Shown here piece after piece: positions 33,746 through 41,711 of a stretch of 64,000 nucleotides of DNA. A model generated the notes under the pieces. It ran no database searches. It was not told the DNA's origin and saw only the letters and a program-made list of their open reading frames with translations. How positions within the stretch are numbered: position 1 is the first letter of the stretch; every line of letters begins with the position of its first letter. Both the position numbers and the translations under genes were made by a program. Source of the DNA: Variovorax gossypii (GTDB lineage Bacteria > Pseudomonadota > Gammaproteobacteria > Burkholderiales > Burkholderiaceae_C); the NCBI RefSeq assembly GCF_003965815.1, contig NZ_RXOE01000003.1, positions 342,941 through 406,940 on the forward strand, written 5' to 3'.

Positions 33746-35245
33746 TCAGTCGAGCTGGCCCTGGCACACGTACTTGATGTGCATGTAGTCCTCCAGCCCA
33801 TGCACCGAGCCCTCGCGGCCGTAGCCCGACTCCTTCACGCCGCCGAAGGGCGCCGCCTCGGCCGCCAGCGCGCCTTCGTTGATGCCCACGATGCCCGACT
33901 CCAGCGCATCGGCCACGCGCCAGATGCGCTTCACGTCCGTCGAATAGAAGTACGCCGCGAGCCCGAAGGGCGTCTCGTTGGCCGCGGCGATCACCTCCGC
34001 CTCGCTCTCGAAGCGCGTGACCGGCACCACCGGCCCGAAGGTCTCCTCGCAGCTGCACTCCATCGTCGAGTCGGCATTCACCAGCACCGTGGGCGCGTAG
34101 TAGTTGGGCCCGTCGCAGCGCGCATCGCGCAGCCGCTTGCCGCCGACCACCACGCGCGCGCCGCGGGAGACGGCGTCGCGCACGTGGCGCTCGATCTTGT
34201 CGACCGCGCGCGCGTTGATCATCGGCCCGATCTGCGAGCTCTCGTCGCTGGCCGGCCCGACCCGCAGTGCACCGACCCGCGCCGCCAGCTTGTCGACGAA
34301 GGCATCGTGCACCTTGGCCTGCACGAACACGCGGTTCGGGCACACGCAGGTCTGGCCGCCGTTGCGGAACTTGGCAGCCATCAGGCCTTCCACCGCCGCA
34401 TCGATGTCCGCGTCATCGAACACGATGAAGGGTGCATTGCCGCCGAGCTCCAGCGAGAGCTTCTTCAGCGTGTCGGCCGAGCGGCGTGCCAGGTGCTTGC
34501 CCACGGGCGTCGAGCCGGTGAAGGTGATCTTGCGCACGCGCGGGTCGTCGAGCCAGGCGTCGACCACCTCGGGCGTGCGCTCGCGCGAGGCGGTCACGAT
34601 GTTGAGCACGCCCGGCGGCACGCCGGCCTCCTGCGCCAGCTTCACCAGCGCCAGCGAGGTCAGCGGCGTGTCCTCGGCCGGCTTGCACACCACGGTGCAG
34701 CCTGCGGCAAGGGCCGGCGCGATCTTGCGCGCGATCATCGCGGCCGGGAAGTTCCACGGCGTGATCGCGGCGACCACGCCCACGGGCTCCCTCAGCGCGA
34801 GCATGCGCCGACCGGTCACCGGTGCGGGAATGATCTCGCCGTTGGCGCGCGTGGCTTCCTCGGCGAACCATTCGATGTAGCTGGCCGCGTAGGCGACCTC
34901 GCCGCGGCCCTCGGCCAGCGGCTTGCCCTGTTCGCGGGAGATGAGCCGTCCCAGGTCTTCCTGGTGCGCCATCACGAGGTCGTTCCAGCGCTTGAGGATC
35001 TGGGCGCGTTGCTTGGCGGGCACGGCGCGCCATGCGGGGAAGGCGGCGTGCGCTGCGTCGGTGGCCGCGCGTGCGTCGGCTGCATCGGAATCGGGAACCT
35101 GCGCGACCAGCGCGCCGGTCGCCGGATCGGTCACGTCGAGCGTGCGGCCGGAGACGGTGCGCAGCCACTCGCCGGCGATGAAGTTTTCGGTGCGTTGCAG
35201 GTCGGGGCGCAAGAGGGTCAGGGGCATGGGGGTTGCGTCTTGCAT
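33746..35245 (-). CDS. Semialdehyde dehydrogenase (GabD/KGSADH type)
   Basis: 499 residues of the aldehyde dehydrogenase superfamily. The general base Glu is in LELGGNAP, the nucleophile Cys in GGQTCVCPNR, and cofactor contacts lie in TPWNFPAAMIARK and FTGSTPVGK. It most resembles succinate-semialdehyde/2-oxoglutarate-semialdehyde dehydrogenases. Between a sugar-diacid dehydratase and an aldolase it may oxidise 2-oxoglutarate semialdehyde or tartronate semialdehyde. The ATG at 35245 encodes MQDATPMPL; a second Met seven residues on is possible. Confidence 0.88.
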   Translation of the reverse strand: MQDATPMPLTLLRPDLQRTENFIAGEWLRTVSGRTLDVTDPATGALVAQVPDSDAADARAATDAAHAAFPAWRAVPAKQRAQILKRWNDLVMAHQEDLGRLISREQGKPLAEGRGEVAYAASYIEWFAEEATRANGEIIPAPVTGRRMLALREPVGVVAAITPWNFPAAMIARKIAPALAAGCTVVCKPAEDTPLTSLALVKLAQEAGVPPGVLNIVTASRERTPEVVDAWLDDPRVRKITFTGSTPVGKHLARRSADTLKKLSLELGGNAPFIVFDDADIDAAVEGLMAAKFRNGGQTCVCPNRVFVQAKVHDAFVDKLAARVGALRVGPASDESSQIGPMINARAVDKIERHVRDAVSRGARVVVGGKRLRDARCDGPNYYAPTVLVNADSTMECSCEETFGPVVPVTRFESEAEVIAAANETPFGLAAYFYSTDVKRIWRVADALESGIVGINEGALAAEAAPFGGVKESGYGREGSVHGLEDYMHIKYVCQGQLD

Positions 35246-35264
35246 TTTTTCTTGAACGGCGCGC

Positions 35265-36788
35265 TCAGCTCACGATGCCCAGGTGCCATGGCACGAACTC
35301 GTGGTCGCCAAGGCCCAGCGTCTCGCTTCTGGTCGGCTCGCCCGATGCGTGGCGCAGGATCTGCTCGAAGATGTGCCGGCCCAGTTCGGGCACGGAGAGT
35401 TCGCCGTCGATCACCACGCCGCAGTTGATGTCCATGTCTTCCTCCAGGCGTCGGAACATCGGCGTGTTGCTCGCGAGCTTGATCGTCGGAGCGGGCTTGC
35501 TGCCGAACATCGAGCCGCGCCCGGTGGTGAAGCAGATCAGCTGCGCGCCGCTGGCGATCTGGCCGGTGACGGCCACCGGGTCGTAGCCCGGCGAATCCAT
35601 GAAGACGAAGCCCGGCTCGTCGATGGGTTCCGCGTATTCGTACACCGCGCGCAGCGGCGTGGTGCCGCCCTTCATGGCGGAGCCCAGCGATTTCTCGAAG
35701 ATGTTGGCCAGACCTCCGGCCTGGTTGCCGTGGCCCACCACGCCGTTGAACTGCGCGTTCTGGCCGGCCGCGTAGCGCTCCCACCAGGCGAGGCGGTCGA
35801 GCAGCTTCTGCCCGACCTCGGGCGTGGCGGCGCGGCGCGTGAGCATGAATTCGACGCCGTGGATCTCCGGCGTTTCCGACAGGATGGCGGTGCCGCCGTG
35901 GCGCACCAGCAGGTCCATCGCCGCGCCCAGCGCCGGGTTGGCGGTGATCGCCGAGAAGCCGTCGGAGCCGCCGCATTCGAGCCCGATCTTCAGGTGGTGC
36001 GCGCCGACGCGCGTGCGCTGCGCCGCATTGGCCTCGGGCAGCATCTCCTCGATCGCGCGGATGCCGGCCTCGATGGTCGCGCGCGTGCCGCCCACCTCCT
36101 GCATCACCAGCGTGCGCATCAGCCGGCCCGCCTGGAGGCCCTGCGAATCGACCAGTGCATCGACCTGGTTGCGCTCGCAGCCCAGGCCCACGATGAGCAC
36201 GCCGGCCAGGTTCGGATGGCGCGCGTAGCCCGCCAGCGTGCGGCGCAGCACGTCGAAGTGCTCGCTCGGCGACGACATGCCGCAGCCGCTGGTCTGCGCG
36301 AATGCGGCCACGCCGTCCACGTTGGGAAACGCCGCCATGCGCTCGGGCGTGAAGTGCGCGGCGATGCGCTTGATCACGGTGGCCGAGCAGTTCACCGACG
36401 AGAGGATGCCGATGAAGTTGCGCGTGCCGACGCCGCCACCGGGCCGCTCGAAGCCCATGAAGGTCGCGCGCTCGGCTTCGGGCACGAAGTCCACGGGCCG
36501 CACGTCCTGGCAGAAGGCCGGGTCGCGGTAGCTGTCGACCAGCGTGAGGTTGTGGCTGTGCACGTAGTCGCCGGCCTGCAGGTCGCGCGAGGCCACCCCG
36601 ATCACCGTGTCGTACTTCCTCACCTCCTCGCCGGCTGCGATGGCGCGCGACGCGATCTTGTGGCCGGCGGGAATCTGCGCCCTGGCGCGCACGCCGAACT
36701 CGGCGATCGCCTCGCCCAGGGCGATGGCGTTCTTGGCGACCAGCACGTTGTCGTTCGGATGCAGGCGAAGCAGGGGGCTGTCGTTCAT
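35265..36788 (-). CDS. garD: Galactarate/altronate dehydratase family enzyme (GarD/UxaA type)
   Basis: 507 residues. The N-terminal SAF domain (about 1-90) is followed by the large UxaA/GarD domain with FERPGGGVGTRNFIGI, SGCGMSSPSEHFDV, GLECGGSDGFSAITANPALG and FMDSPGYDPVAVTGQIASG. These Fe2+-dependent dehydratases remove water from hexarates or altronate. Linkage to an HpaI-type aldolase and an aldehyde dehydrogenase favours a hexarate (galactarate or glucarate) over altronate. The gene starts 43 bp after the Bug protein gene. Confidence 0.85.
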   Translation of the reverse strand: MNDSPLLRLHPNDNVLVAKNAIALGEAIAEFGVRARAQIPAGHKIASRAIAAGEEVRKYDTVIGVASRDLQAGDYVHSHNLTLVDSYRDPAFCQDVRPVDFVPEAERATFMGFERPGGGVGTRNFIGILSSVNCSATVIKRIAAHFTPERMAAFPNVDGVAAFAQTSGCGMSSPSEHFDVLRRTLAGYARHPNLAGVLIVGLGCERNQVDALVDSQGLQAGRLMRTLVMQEVGGTRATIEAGIRAIEEMLPEANAAQRTRVGAHHLKIGLECGGSDGFSAITANPALGAAMDLLVRHGGTAILSETPEIHGVEFMLTRRAATPEVGQKLLDRLAWWERYAAGQNAQFNGVVGHGNQAGGLANIFEKSLGSAMKGGTTPLRAVYEYAEPIDEPGFVFMDSPGYDPVAVTGQIASGAQLICFTTGRGSMFGSKPAPTIKLASNTPMFRRLEEDMDINCGVVIDGELSVPELGRHIFEQILRHASGEPTRSETLGLGDHEFVPWHLGIVS

Positions 36789-36831
36789 GAAGAAAAAGGA
36801 ATGGAAAGGTGCTTGCGGATGGAAGGCTTGC

Positions 36832-37827
36832 TCAGCCCTTTTCCATCAGCTCCTTGAGGTTGAGCTTGCGAATGAGCTCGGTCTCCTGCCGGTAGACGGC
36901 CTGCACGTACTTCTGGTACTCGGGGCCGTCCTGGTACATGACGGGGGCGTCGATGCTTTCCGCAACCTTGCGGAATTCCTCGCTGTTGACGGCGGTGCGG
37001 AACGCATCGCGCAGCTTCTTCTCGACCGCCGGCGGCAAGCCCTTGGGCGCGCCGATGCCGTTGGGCGCTTCCACCACCACGTCGTAGCCGAGTTCCTTGA
37101 GCGTGGGCGTGTCCTTGAAGCGCGGCGTGCGCGTCTCGCCCCAGGTGGCGAGCAGGCGCAGCTTGCCGCTTTCCACGTGCGGCGCCCAGGAACTGCTGTC
37201 GGCCAGCATGTCGACCTGTTCGCCCAGCACGTCCTGCAGCGCGGCCGAGCCGCCCTTGTAGGCGATGGCGTTGAACTTCACGCCGGCCGCCTGCGCGAAC
37301 TGCTCCATGCCGACGTGCGTCGCGCCGCCGATGCCGGCATGCGCGTAGGTGACGGTGCCGGGGTGGGCCTTGGCATGCGCCACCACGTCGCGCAGCGACT
37401 TGAACGGCGAGCGCGCGGGCACCGCGATGCCGAAGGTCTGGCCCGAAGTGCGTGCGAGGTAGGTGAGATCTTTCAGCGGATCGAGCTGCACGGTGCCGAT
37501 CTGGGAGAAGCGCGTCACGGAGATCGGTATCTGGCCGATGGTGTAGCCGTCGGGCCGTGCCGAGGCCAGTGCCTTGGTGCCGATCATTCCCGAGGCGCCC
37601 GCGCGGTTCTCCAGCGCGATGGGCTGGCCGAGTTCGCGTGACGCGATCTGGCAGATGATGCGCATCGACCGGTCGGCCGTGCCGCCCGCGGGCCATGGGC
37701 AGATGAATGTGAGGGGGCGTTCGGGGTAGTCGGCGGCCAGCGCGCGTGCTGGTGCGCTGGCGAGTGCGGCGGCGCCCAGGCCGCCCAGCACGAACTGACG
37801 GCGTGCCAGCTTGCGAGGGGTTTTCAT
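36832..37827 (-). CDS. TctC/Bug-type binding protein with Tat-like signal
   Basis: 331 residues. The N-terminus MKTPRKLARRQFVLGGLGAAALASA has an RRQFVLG motif like a Tat signal, with cleavage near LAADYPERP. The mature part is a Bug protein: YPERPLTFICPWPAGGTADRSMR and GQPIALENRAGASG. It is the first gene of the sugar-diacid operon, so probably captures the diacid. Start 37827 was preferred since the longer frame runs into the divergent operator. Confidence 0.87.
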   Translation of the reverse strand: MKTPRKLARRQFVLGGLGAAALASAPARALAADYPERPLTFICPWPAGGTADRSMRIICQIASRELGQPIALENRAGASGMIGTKALASARPDGYTIGQIPISVTRFSQIGTVQLDPLKDLTYLARTSGQTFGIAVPARSPFKSLRDVVAHAKAHPGTVTYAHAGIGGATHVGMEQFAQAAGVKFNAIAYKGGSAALQDVLGEQVDMLADSSSWAPHVESGKLRLLATWGETRTPRFKDTPTLKELGYDVVVEAPNGIGAPKGLPPAVEKKLRDAFRTAVNSEEFRKVAESIDAPVMYQDGPEYQKYVQAVYRQETELIRKLNLKELMEKG

Positions 37828-37908
37828 CGTTGTCTCCAGGAATCGTTGTTCGGCAGGCAGGGCGGATTCTTCCGGAGACAATCATTGCCATCCAATGAAA
37901 TAGCGGAC

Positions 37909-37938
37909 TCTCTTCATGAGCTTCAGGTTATGAAGAGA
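37909..37938. promoter_or_regulatory. LysR operator between the sugar-diacid operon and its regulator
   Basis: A perfect 9-bp inverted repeat TCTCTTCAT (37909-37917) and ATGAAGAGA (37930-37938) with a 12-bp spacer, centred on a LysR-type T-N11-A-like core. It ends 10 bp before the LysR ATG at 37949 and 81 bp upstream of the Bug gene, as expected for a site that serves both directions. Confidence 0.65.
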
Positions 37939-37948
37939 AAAAGGCCGC

Positions 37949-38896
37949 ATGACGCCCCACGACACCATGAGCCAGATCGACCGCGTGCTTCGCTCCAACC
38001 TCAAGCTGCGCCACCTGCAACTGCTGGTGGCGCTCGACGAGTTCCGCCACCTGGGCCGCGTGTCGGAGTTCCTGTCGATCACGCAGCCGGCCGTCTCGAA
38101 GATGCTGGCGGAGATCGAGCGCATGTTCGACCTGAAGCTGTTCGTGCGCTCCACGCGCGGCACCGAGCCCACGCCCTACGGCGCGACGGTGGTGCGCTTC
38201 GCGCGCTCGGTGCTGGCCGACTACCAACGCACGCGCGACGAGATCGACGCCGTGGCCAGCGGAGGCGCGGGCCGCACCAGCGTCGGCGCGATGGTGGTGG
38301 CCACGCCGAGCCTGCTGGTGCAGGCCATCCAGCGGCTGAAGAAGCAGTCGGCGCTGACCACCGTGATGGTGGAGGAGGGCGATCTCACGCGGCTGCTGCC
38401 CCGCCTGCGCGTGGGCGAACTCGACCTGATCGTCGGCCGGCTGGAGCCCGGCTATGCATCGCCCGACCTGGAGACCGAGGCCCTCTACGCGGAGCCGATG
38501 TGCATCGTCGTGAGCCCGGAGCATCCGCTGGCGAAGGCTTCCAGGCCGAACTGGGCGATGCTCGCCGGGCTGCCCTGGGTGGTACCGCCGCCGTGGGCTT
38601 CGTCGCGCTCGAAGCTGGCGCAGATGTTCTACAAGCATCGTCTCGTGCCGCCGGCGGACATCGTCGAGACGGCTTCGTTCCTCGTGACGCTTTCGGTGAT
38701 GCACCAGCGGCCGGCCGTCGGCTTCCTGGCGCGCGGCGTCGCCCGGCACTTCGCGAAGCAGGGACAACTCTGCATCCTGAAGATCGACGTGCCGATCGAA
38801 CTCCCGCCGGTGGGCATCATCACGCTGCGCGGCCGTTCGCAGACGCCGGCCAGCCTGCTGCTGATGGACTGCCTGCGAAAGGTCGCGCCGAAATAG
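37949..38896 (+). CDS. LysR-family regulator (GbpR-like)
   Basis: 315 residues. The N-terminal pattern LKLRHLQLLVALDEFRHLGRVSEFLSITQPAVSKMLAEIERMF is the helix-turn-helix of the GbpR group, whose members often control sugar-acid uptake. A LysR effector domain follows. It is divergent from the Bug/garD/dehydrogenase/aldolase operon and probably senses its substrate. The start at 37949 has AAGG about 6 bp upstream; an in-frame ATG at 37967 is the alternative. Confidence 0.87.
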   Translation: MTPHDTMSQIDRVLRSNLKLRHLQLLVALDEFRHLGRVSEFLSITQPAVSKMLAEIERMFDLKLFVRSTRGTEPTPYGATVVRFARSVLADYQRTRDEIDAVASGGAGRTSVGAMVVATPSLLVQAIQRLKKQSALTTVMVEEGDLTRLLPRLRVGELDLIVGRLEPGYASPDLETEALYAEPMCIVVSPEHPLAKASRPNWAMLAGLPWVVPPPWASSRSKLAQMFYKHRLVPPADIVETASFLVTLSVMHQRPAVGFLARGVARHFAKQGQLCILKIDVPIELPPVGIITLRGRSQTPASLLLMDCLRKVAPK

Positions 38897-38922
38897 GAAA
38901 CAGGAGGCAGGAGACCGTTCCG

Positions 38923-39369
38923 TCAGCGCAGCACCAGCACCGGAATGTGCGAGTGCGTCAGCACGTGCAGCGTCTCGCTGCCCATCAGCAGGCGCGCGAG
39001 GCTGCGGCGTCCGTGCGAGGCCATCACGATCAGGTCGCACTGCTGGTTCTTCGCGGTGGTGATGATGGCCTCGGCCACCTGGTTCGACCGCATGACGATG
39101 GCCTGCGCGCTGCGCACGCCCTTGGCGAGTGCCGAAGCCGCCACCTTGTCGACCAGCTGCTGCGCGGCCCGGTCGGTGTGCGCCTGCGATTCCTGGATGT
39201 CGCGCTGGCTCAGCATCATCGAGCCCTCGAAGTAGCCGACCGGCTCGATGTGCGCGACGGTGACGCTCACCAGGTCCGCATTGGTCAGAAGAGCCAGGTC
39301 GATGGCGGCTTTGACCGCTTGCTCCGACAGCGCCGAGCCGTCGGTCGCCACAAGAACGCGCTTGTACAT
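38923..39369 (-). CDS. Universal stress protein, UspA family
   Basis: 148 residues starting MYKRVLVATDGSALS. The ATP-binding motif near the C-terminus reads MASHGRRSLARLLMGSETLHVLTHSHIPVLVLR, i.e. G-2x-G-9x-G(S/T)-like with RR in place of a Gly, so nucleotide binding is probable. Such proteins respond to starvation and stress. Start at 39369 is where the Usp fold begins. Stands alone, converging with the LysR gene. Confidence 0.88.
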   Translation of the reverse strand: MYKRVLVATDGSALSEQAVKAAIDLALLTNADLVSVTVAHIEPVGYFEGSMMLSQRDIQESQAHTDRAAQQLVDKVAASALAKGVRSAQAIVMRSNQVAEAIITTAKNQQCDLIVMASHGRRSLARLLMGSETLHVLTHSHIPVLVLR

Positions 39370-39514
39370 GGCAGGCTCCTTGGCCCCCGGCACCGCGGGT
39401 GCCCACACTTCAGTCTAGTTCGCGATCGCGGCCATGCAAGCCGGGCAGGCTACCCTTCATTTTTCGCGCCGGCTGCCGATAACTCCTGCTCGTACACGAA
39501 AAAGGAGGATCGAA

Positions 39515-39862
39515 ATGGTGAATGCCATCGGTGCAACCGGCAGCGCGAGAAGCGGGGGCGACGTGAACGTCGAGATTGCGAAGATTCAACGCCAGATCAC
39601 GGCGACGCAGAAGCAGATCAAGGAAACACAGGGCCTGCTGCTCAGCACGCCCGAAGGCGATGCGCGCAAGATGGTCCAGCAGCAGCTCCAGGCGCTGGCG
39701 GCCCAGCTGGCCATGCTGCAGCAGCAGATGAACGCGCTGCGCATGGGCGCCGTCCAGAAGAGCGCCATGGCGTCGATGGAGGAAAGCGCCACCGCCTCGC
39801 AGCGTGCCGGCAACGGCAGCCGCAACGCTTCGATCGGCGGCATCGTGGACGTGCAGGCCTGA
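39515..39862 (+). CDS. FlxA-like small coiled-coil protein
   Basis: 115 residues. Residues about 20-75 are a glutamine-rich heptad coiled coil (EIAKIQRQITATQKQIKETQ ... QQLQALAAQLAMLQQQMNALR), matching FlxA-like proteins of unknown function. The rest is low-complexity Ser/Ala. No signal peptide. A strong AAAGGAGG ribosome site precedes ATG 39515. It converges with the MarR gene with one base between the stops. Confidence 0.7.
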   Translation: MVNAIGATGSARSGGDVNVEIAKIQRQITATQKQIKETQGLLLSTPEGDARKMVQQQLQALAAQLAMLQQQMNALRMGAVQKSAMASMEESATASQRAGNGSRNASIGGIVDVQA

Positions 39863-39863
39863 C

Positions 39864-40412
39864 TCAGCCTCCGCGCTCGGGCCACCGGTGCCGCGTGCCG
39901 CCGGAGCGCCGGTCGGCCTTCTCCGCCACTACGCCCTGCGCGAGAAGCTCTTCCCCGCGCTGCTCGAGGTGCCGCAGGCAGCGCAGGAAGGCCTCCATGT
40001 CCGCGGGCGCGATGCCTTCCAGCAGCTCGGTGTTCAGCCCCGCGATGCGCGGGAAGAGTCCGCCGAACAGCTGCTGGCCCGAGGCGCTCAGCCGCACGTG
40101 CACCTCGCGCCGGTCTTCCGCGTTCTGGCGGCGGTGCACCAGTTTCTTCTCGACAAGGCTGCGCAGTCCGCGCGAGGTGCGCACCCGGTCCAGGTGCAGC
40201 TGCGCGGCGAGCGCCGACGACGTCATCTCGCCTTCCTGCGCGAGCGTGGCGATCATTCCCCATTCGCGGCGCGTGATGCCGAAGCCGCCCTCGACCAGCC
40301 GGGTGGCCATGCCGCTGCCCGCGCGCACGGCGCGCGCCATGCGATAGAGCAGCAGGTCGTCCAGGGAACGGGGCGCGCGCAACGCTCCTGCATCGGGAAA
40401 AGCTTGTTGCAT
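39864..40412 (-). CDS. MarR-family transcriptional regulator
   Basis: 182 residues. The winged helix spans about 45-120: ITRREWGMIATLAQEGEMTSSALAAQLHLDRVRTSRGLRSLVEKKLVHR, then the wing AEDRREVHVRLSASG. MarR proteins bind palindromes and are released by small aromatic or acid ligands. Start 40412 was chosen because the upstream frame crosses the operator. It faces the Bug gene at 40602, with a palindrome in between, so it probably represses that gene and itself. Confidence 0.87.
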   Translation of the reverse strand: MQQAFPDAGALRAPRSLDDLLLYRMARAVRAGSGMATRLVEGGFGITRREWGMIATLAQEGEMTSSALAAQLHLDRVRTSRGLRSLVEKKLVHRRQNAEDRREVHVRLSASGQQLFGGLFPRIAGLNTELLEGIAPADMEAFLRCLRHLEQRGEELLAQGVVAEKADRRSGGTRHRWPERGG

Positions 40413-40460
40413 ATGGGTGGCGGAACGGCGGGGTGAGTGTGGTTCGCCCGCCTCGGCGGG

Positions 40461-40483
40461 CAGTTGATTGATTAGATCAACTG
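40461..40483. promoter_or_regulatory. MarR operator palindrome
   Basis: A perfect 8-bp inverted repeat CAGTTGAT (40461-40468) and ATCAACTG (40476-40483), spacer 7 bp, in an AT-richer segment between the divergent MarR and Bug genes. TTGAT-N-ATCAA dyads are typical of MarR-family sites. Confidence 0.65.
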
Positions 40484-40601
40484 TTTGCCCATACGTATAA
40501 ACCAGTAACAAATTTGAACGAGCGGAAACAGTCTTGACGCGCGATTTTCGCCGTGAAACCCGCGCCTTCCCGTTCACGACAACTGTCCCGCAGGAGATCC
40601 G

Positions 40602-41588
40602 ATGCCCGCATTTCTTTCCAGGCGCAAGCTCATCATGGCAGGGGGCATGGCCCTTGCCGCTTGCGCTCCCCTGGCCCATGCCCAGGCGCCCGCCGCGCTG
40701 GACGGCGGGCCGCTCACCCTCGTGGTCGGCTATGCGCCGGGCGGCAGCACCGACCGCATCGCGCGGCTGATCGCCGAGCGTCTCGGGCCGAAGCTCGGCG
40801 TGCAGGTGAGCGTGGAAAACCGCCCGGGCGAGGGCGGCCGGCTCGCGGCCAAGGAAGTGAAGCGCGCGCCCGCCGGGCAGAACGTGCTGATGCTGGGCAA
40901 CCCCGCCGTGATGGTGGTCGCGCCGCTGGTGTTCAAGGACGCGGGCTACGACCCAGACAAGGACTTCGTGCCCGTCTCGCAGGTCAGCAGCTACGACTTC
41001 GCGCTCGCGGTCGGCCAGAAGCTCCAGCTCGACCGCGCGATGTTCCTGGTGGGCCGGCTCTGGGCGCATCCGGAAGAGGCCGTGTTCGGCGTGCCCGCCA
41101 CCGGCAGCCTGCCCCACTTCTTCGGCCTGATGGTGGGCGACGCCCTGAGCGTGCAGCCGCAGATCAAGGGCTACGGCGGCTCCGCGCCGCTGGCGGCCGA
41201 CCTGAGCGGAGGCAGCCTGCCGATCGCCATCGACACGCTCGACTCGCTCTATCCGCAGCACGTGGCCGGCAAGATCCGCATCCTCGCCACCTCGGGCAAG
41301 AAGCGCGCGAGCTTCGCGCCCAACATCCCGATCTTTCGCGAGGCCGGCATGAAGATCGACGCCGACGGCTGGAACACCTTCTTCGCGCCCAGCTCGATGG
41401 CGCCCGCCAGGGTGCAGCTGCTGGCCAACTCGATCCGCGACGTCATGAAGGACCCGGGCCTGCAGAAGGCGGCCGACGCGCTCTTCATCACGCCGGTGGT
41501 CAGCAACGCGGCCGAGACCGCGCAGATGCTCAAGGCCTATCGCGCGCAGTGGGAGCCGGTCGTGCGCCGCTCCGGCTTTCAGCCCTGA
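40602..41588 (+). CDS. TctC/Bug-type periplasmic binding protein
   Basis: 328 residues. The signal peptide (SRRKLIMAGGMALAACAPLAHAQA) ends near residue 28; it contains an RRKLIMAGG Tat-like motif. The mature domain has LTLVVGYAPGGSTDRIARLIAERLGPKLG and VSVENRPGEGGRLAAKEV. It is an orphan, without membrane partners nearby, and is divergent from a MarR gene. The ligand is unknown. Confidence 0.86.
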   Translation: MPAFLSRRKLIMAGGMALAACAPLAHAQAPAALDGGPLTLVVGYAPGGSTDRIARLIAERLGPKLGVQVSVENRPGEGGRLAAKEVKRAPAGQNVLMLGNPAVMVVAPLVFKDAGYDPDKDFVPVSQVSSYDFALAVGQKLQLDRAMFLVGRLWAHPEEAVFGVPATGSLPHFFGLMVGDALSVQPQIKGYGGSAPLAADLSGGSLPIAIDTLDSLYPQHVAGKIRILATSGKKRASFAPNIPIFREAGMKIDADGWNTFFAPSSMAPARVQLLANSIRDVMKDPGLQKAADALFITPVVSNAAETAQMLKAYRAQWEPVVRRSGFQP

Positions 41589-41595
41589 ACTTGAT

Positions 41596-41697
41596 ACTCC
41601 CCCCAGGCTTCGCGCACTTCGTGTCGCTGCGCCAACCCCCTCGCCCGGGGGGCGACACCTGCGGCCCGGCAAAGCCGGTTCCGCGGTGTCCCGCGAA
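41596..41697 (-). repeat. Dispersed intergenic repeat, copy A
   Basis: About 100 bp that recurs, in opposite orientation, at 46639-46737 and 58714-58806. Shared blocks are the CCCCCAGGCTTCGC end, the CACTTCGTGT block, a C-run/G-run hairpin, and the CGGCAAAGCCGG hairpin with TTCCGCGGTGT. It lies between the convergent Bug gene and the tartrate dehydratase-type gene. Confidence 0.85.
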
Positions 41698-41711
41698 TGG
41701 GCCGCGCTTGT

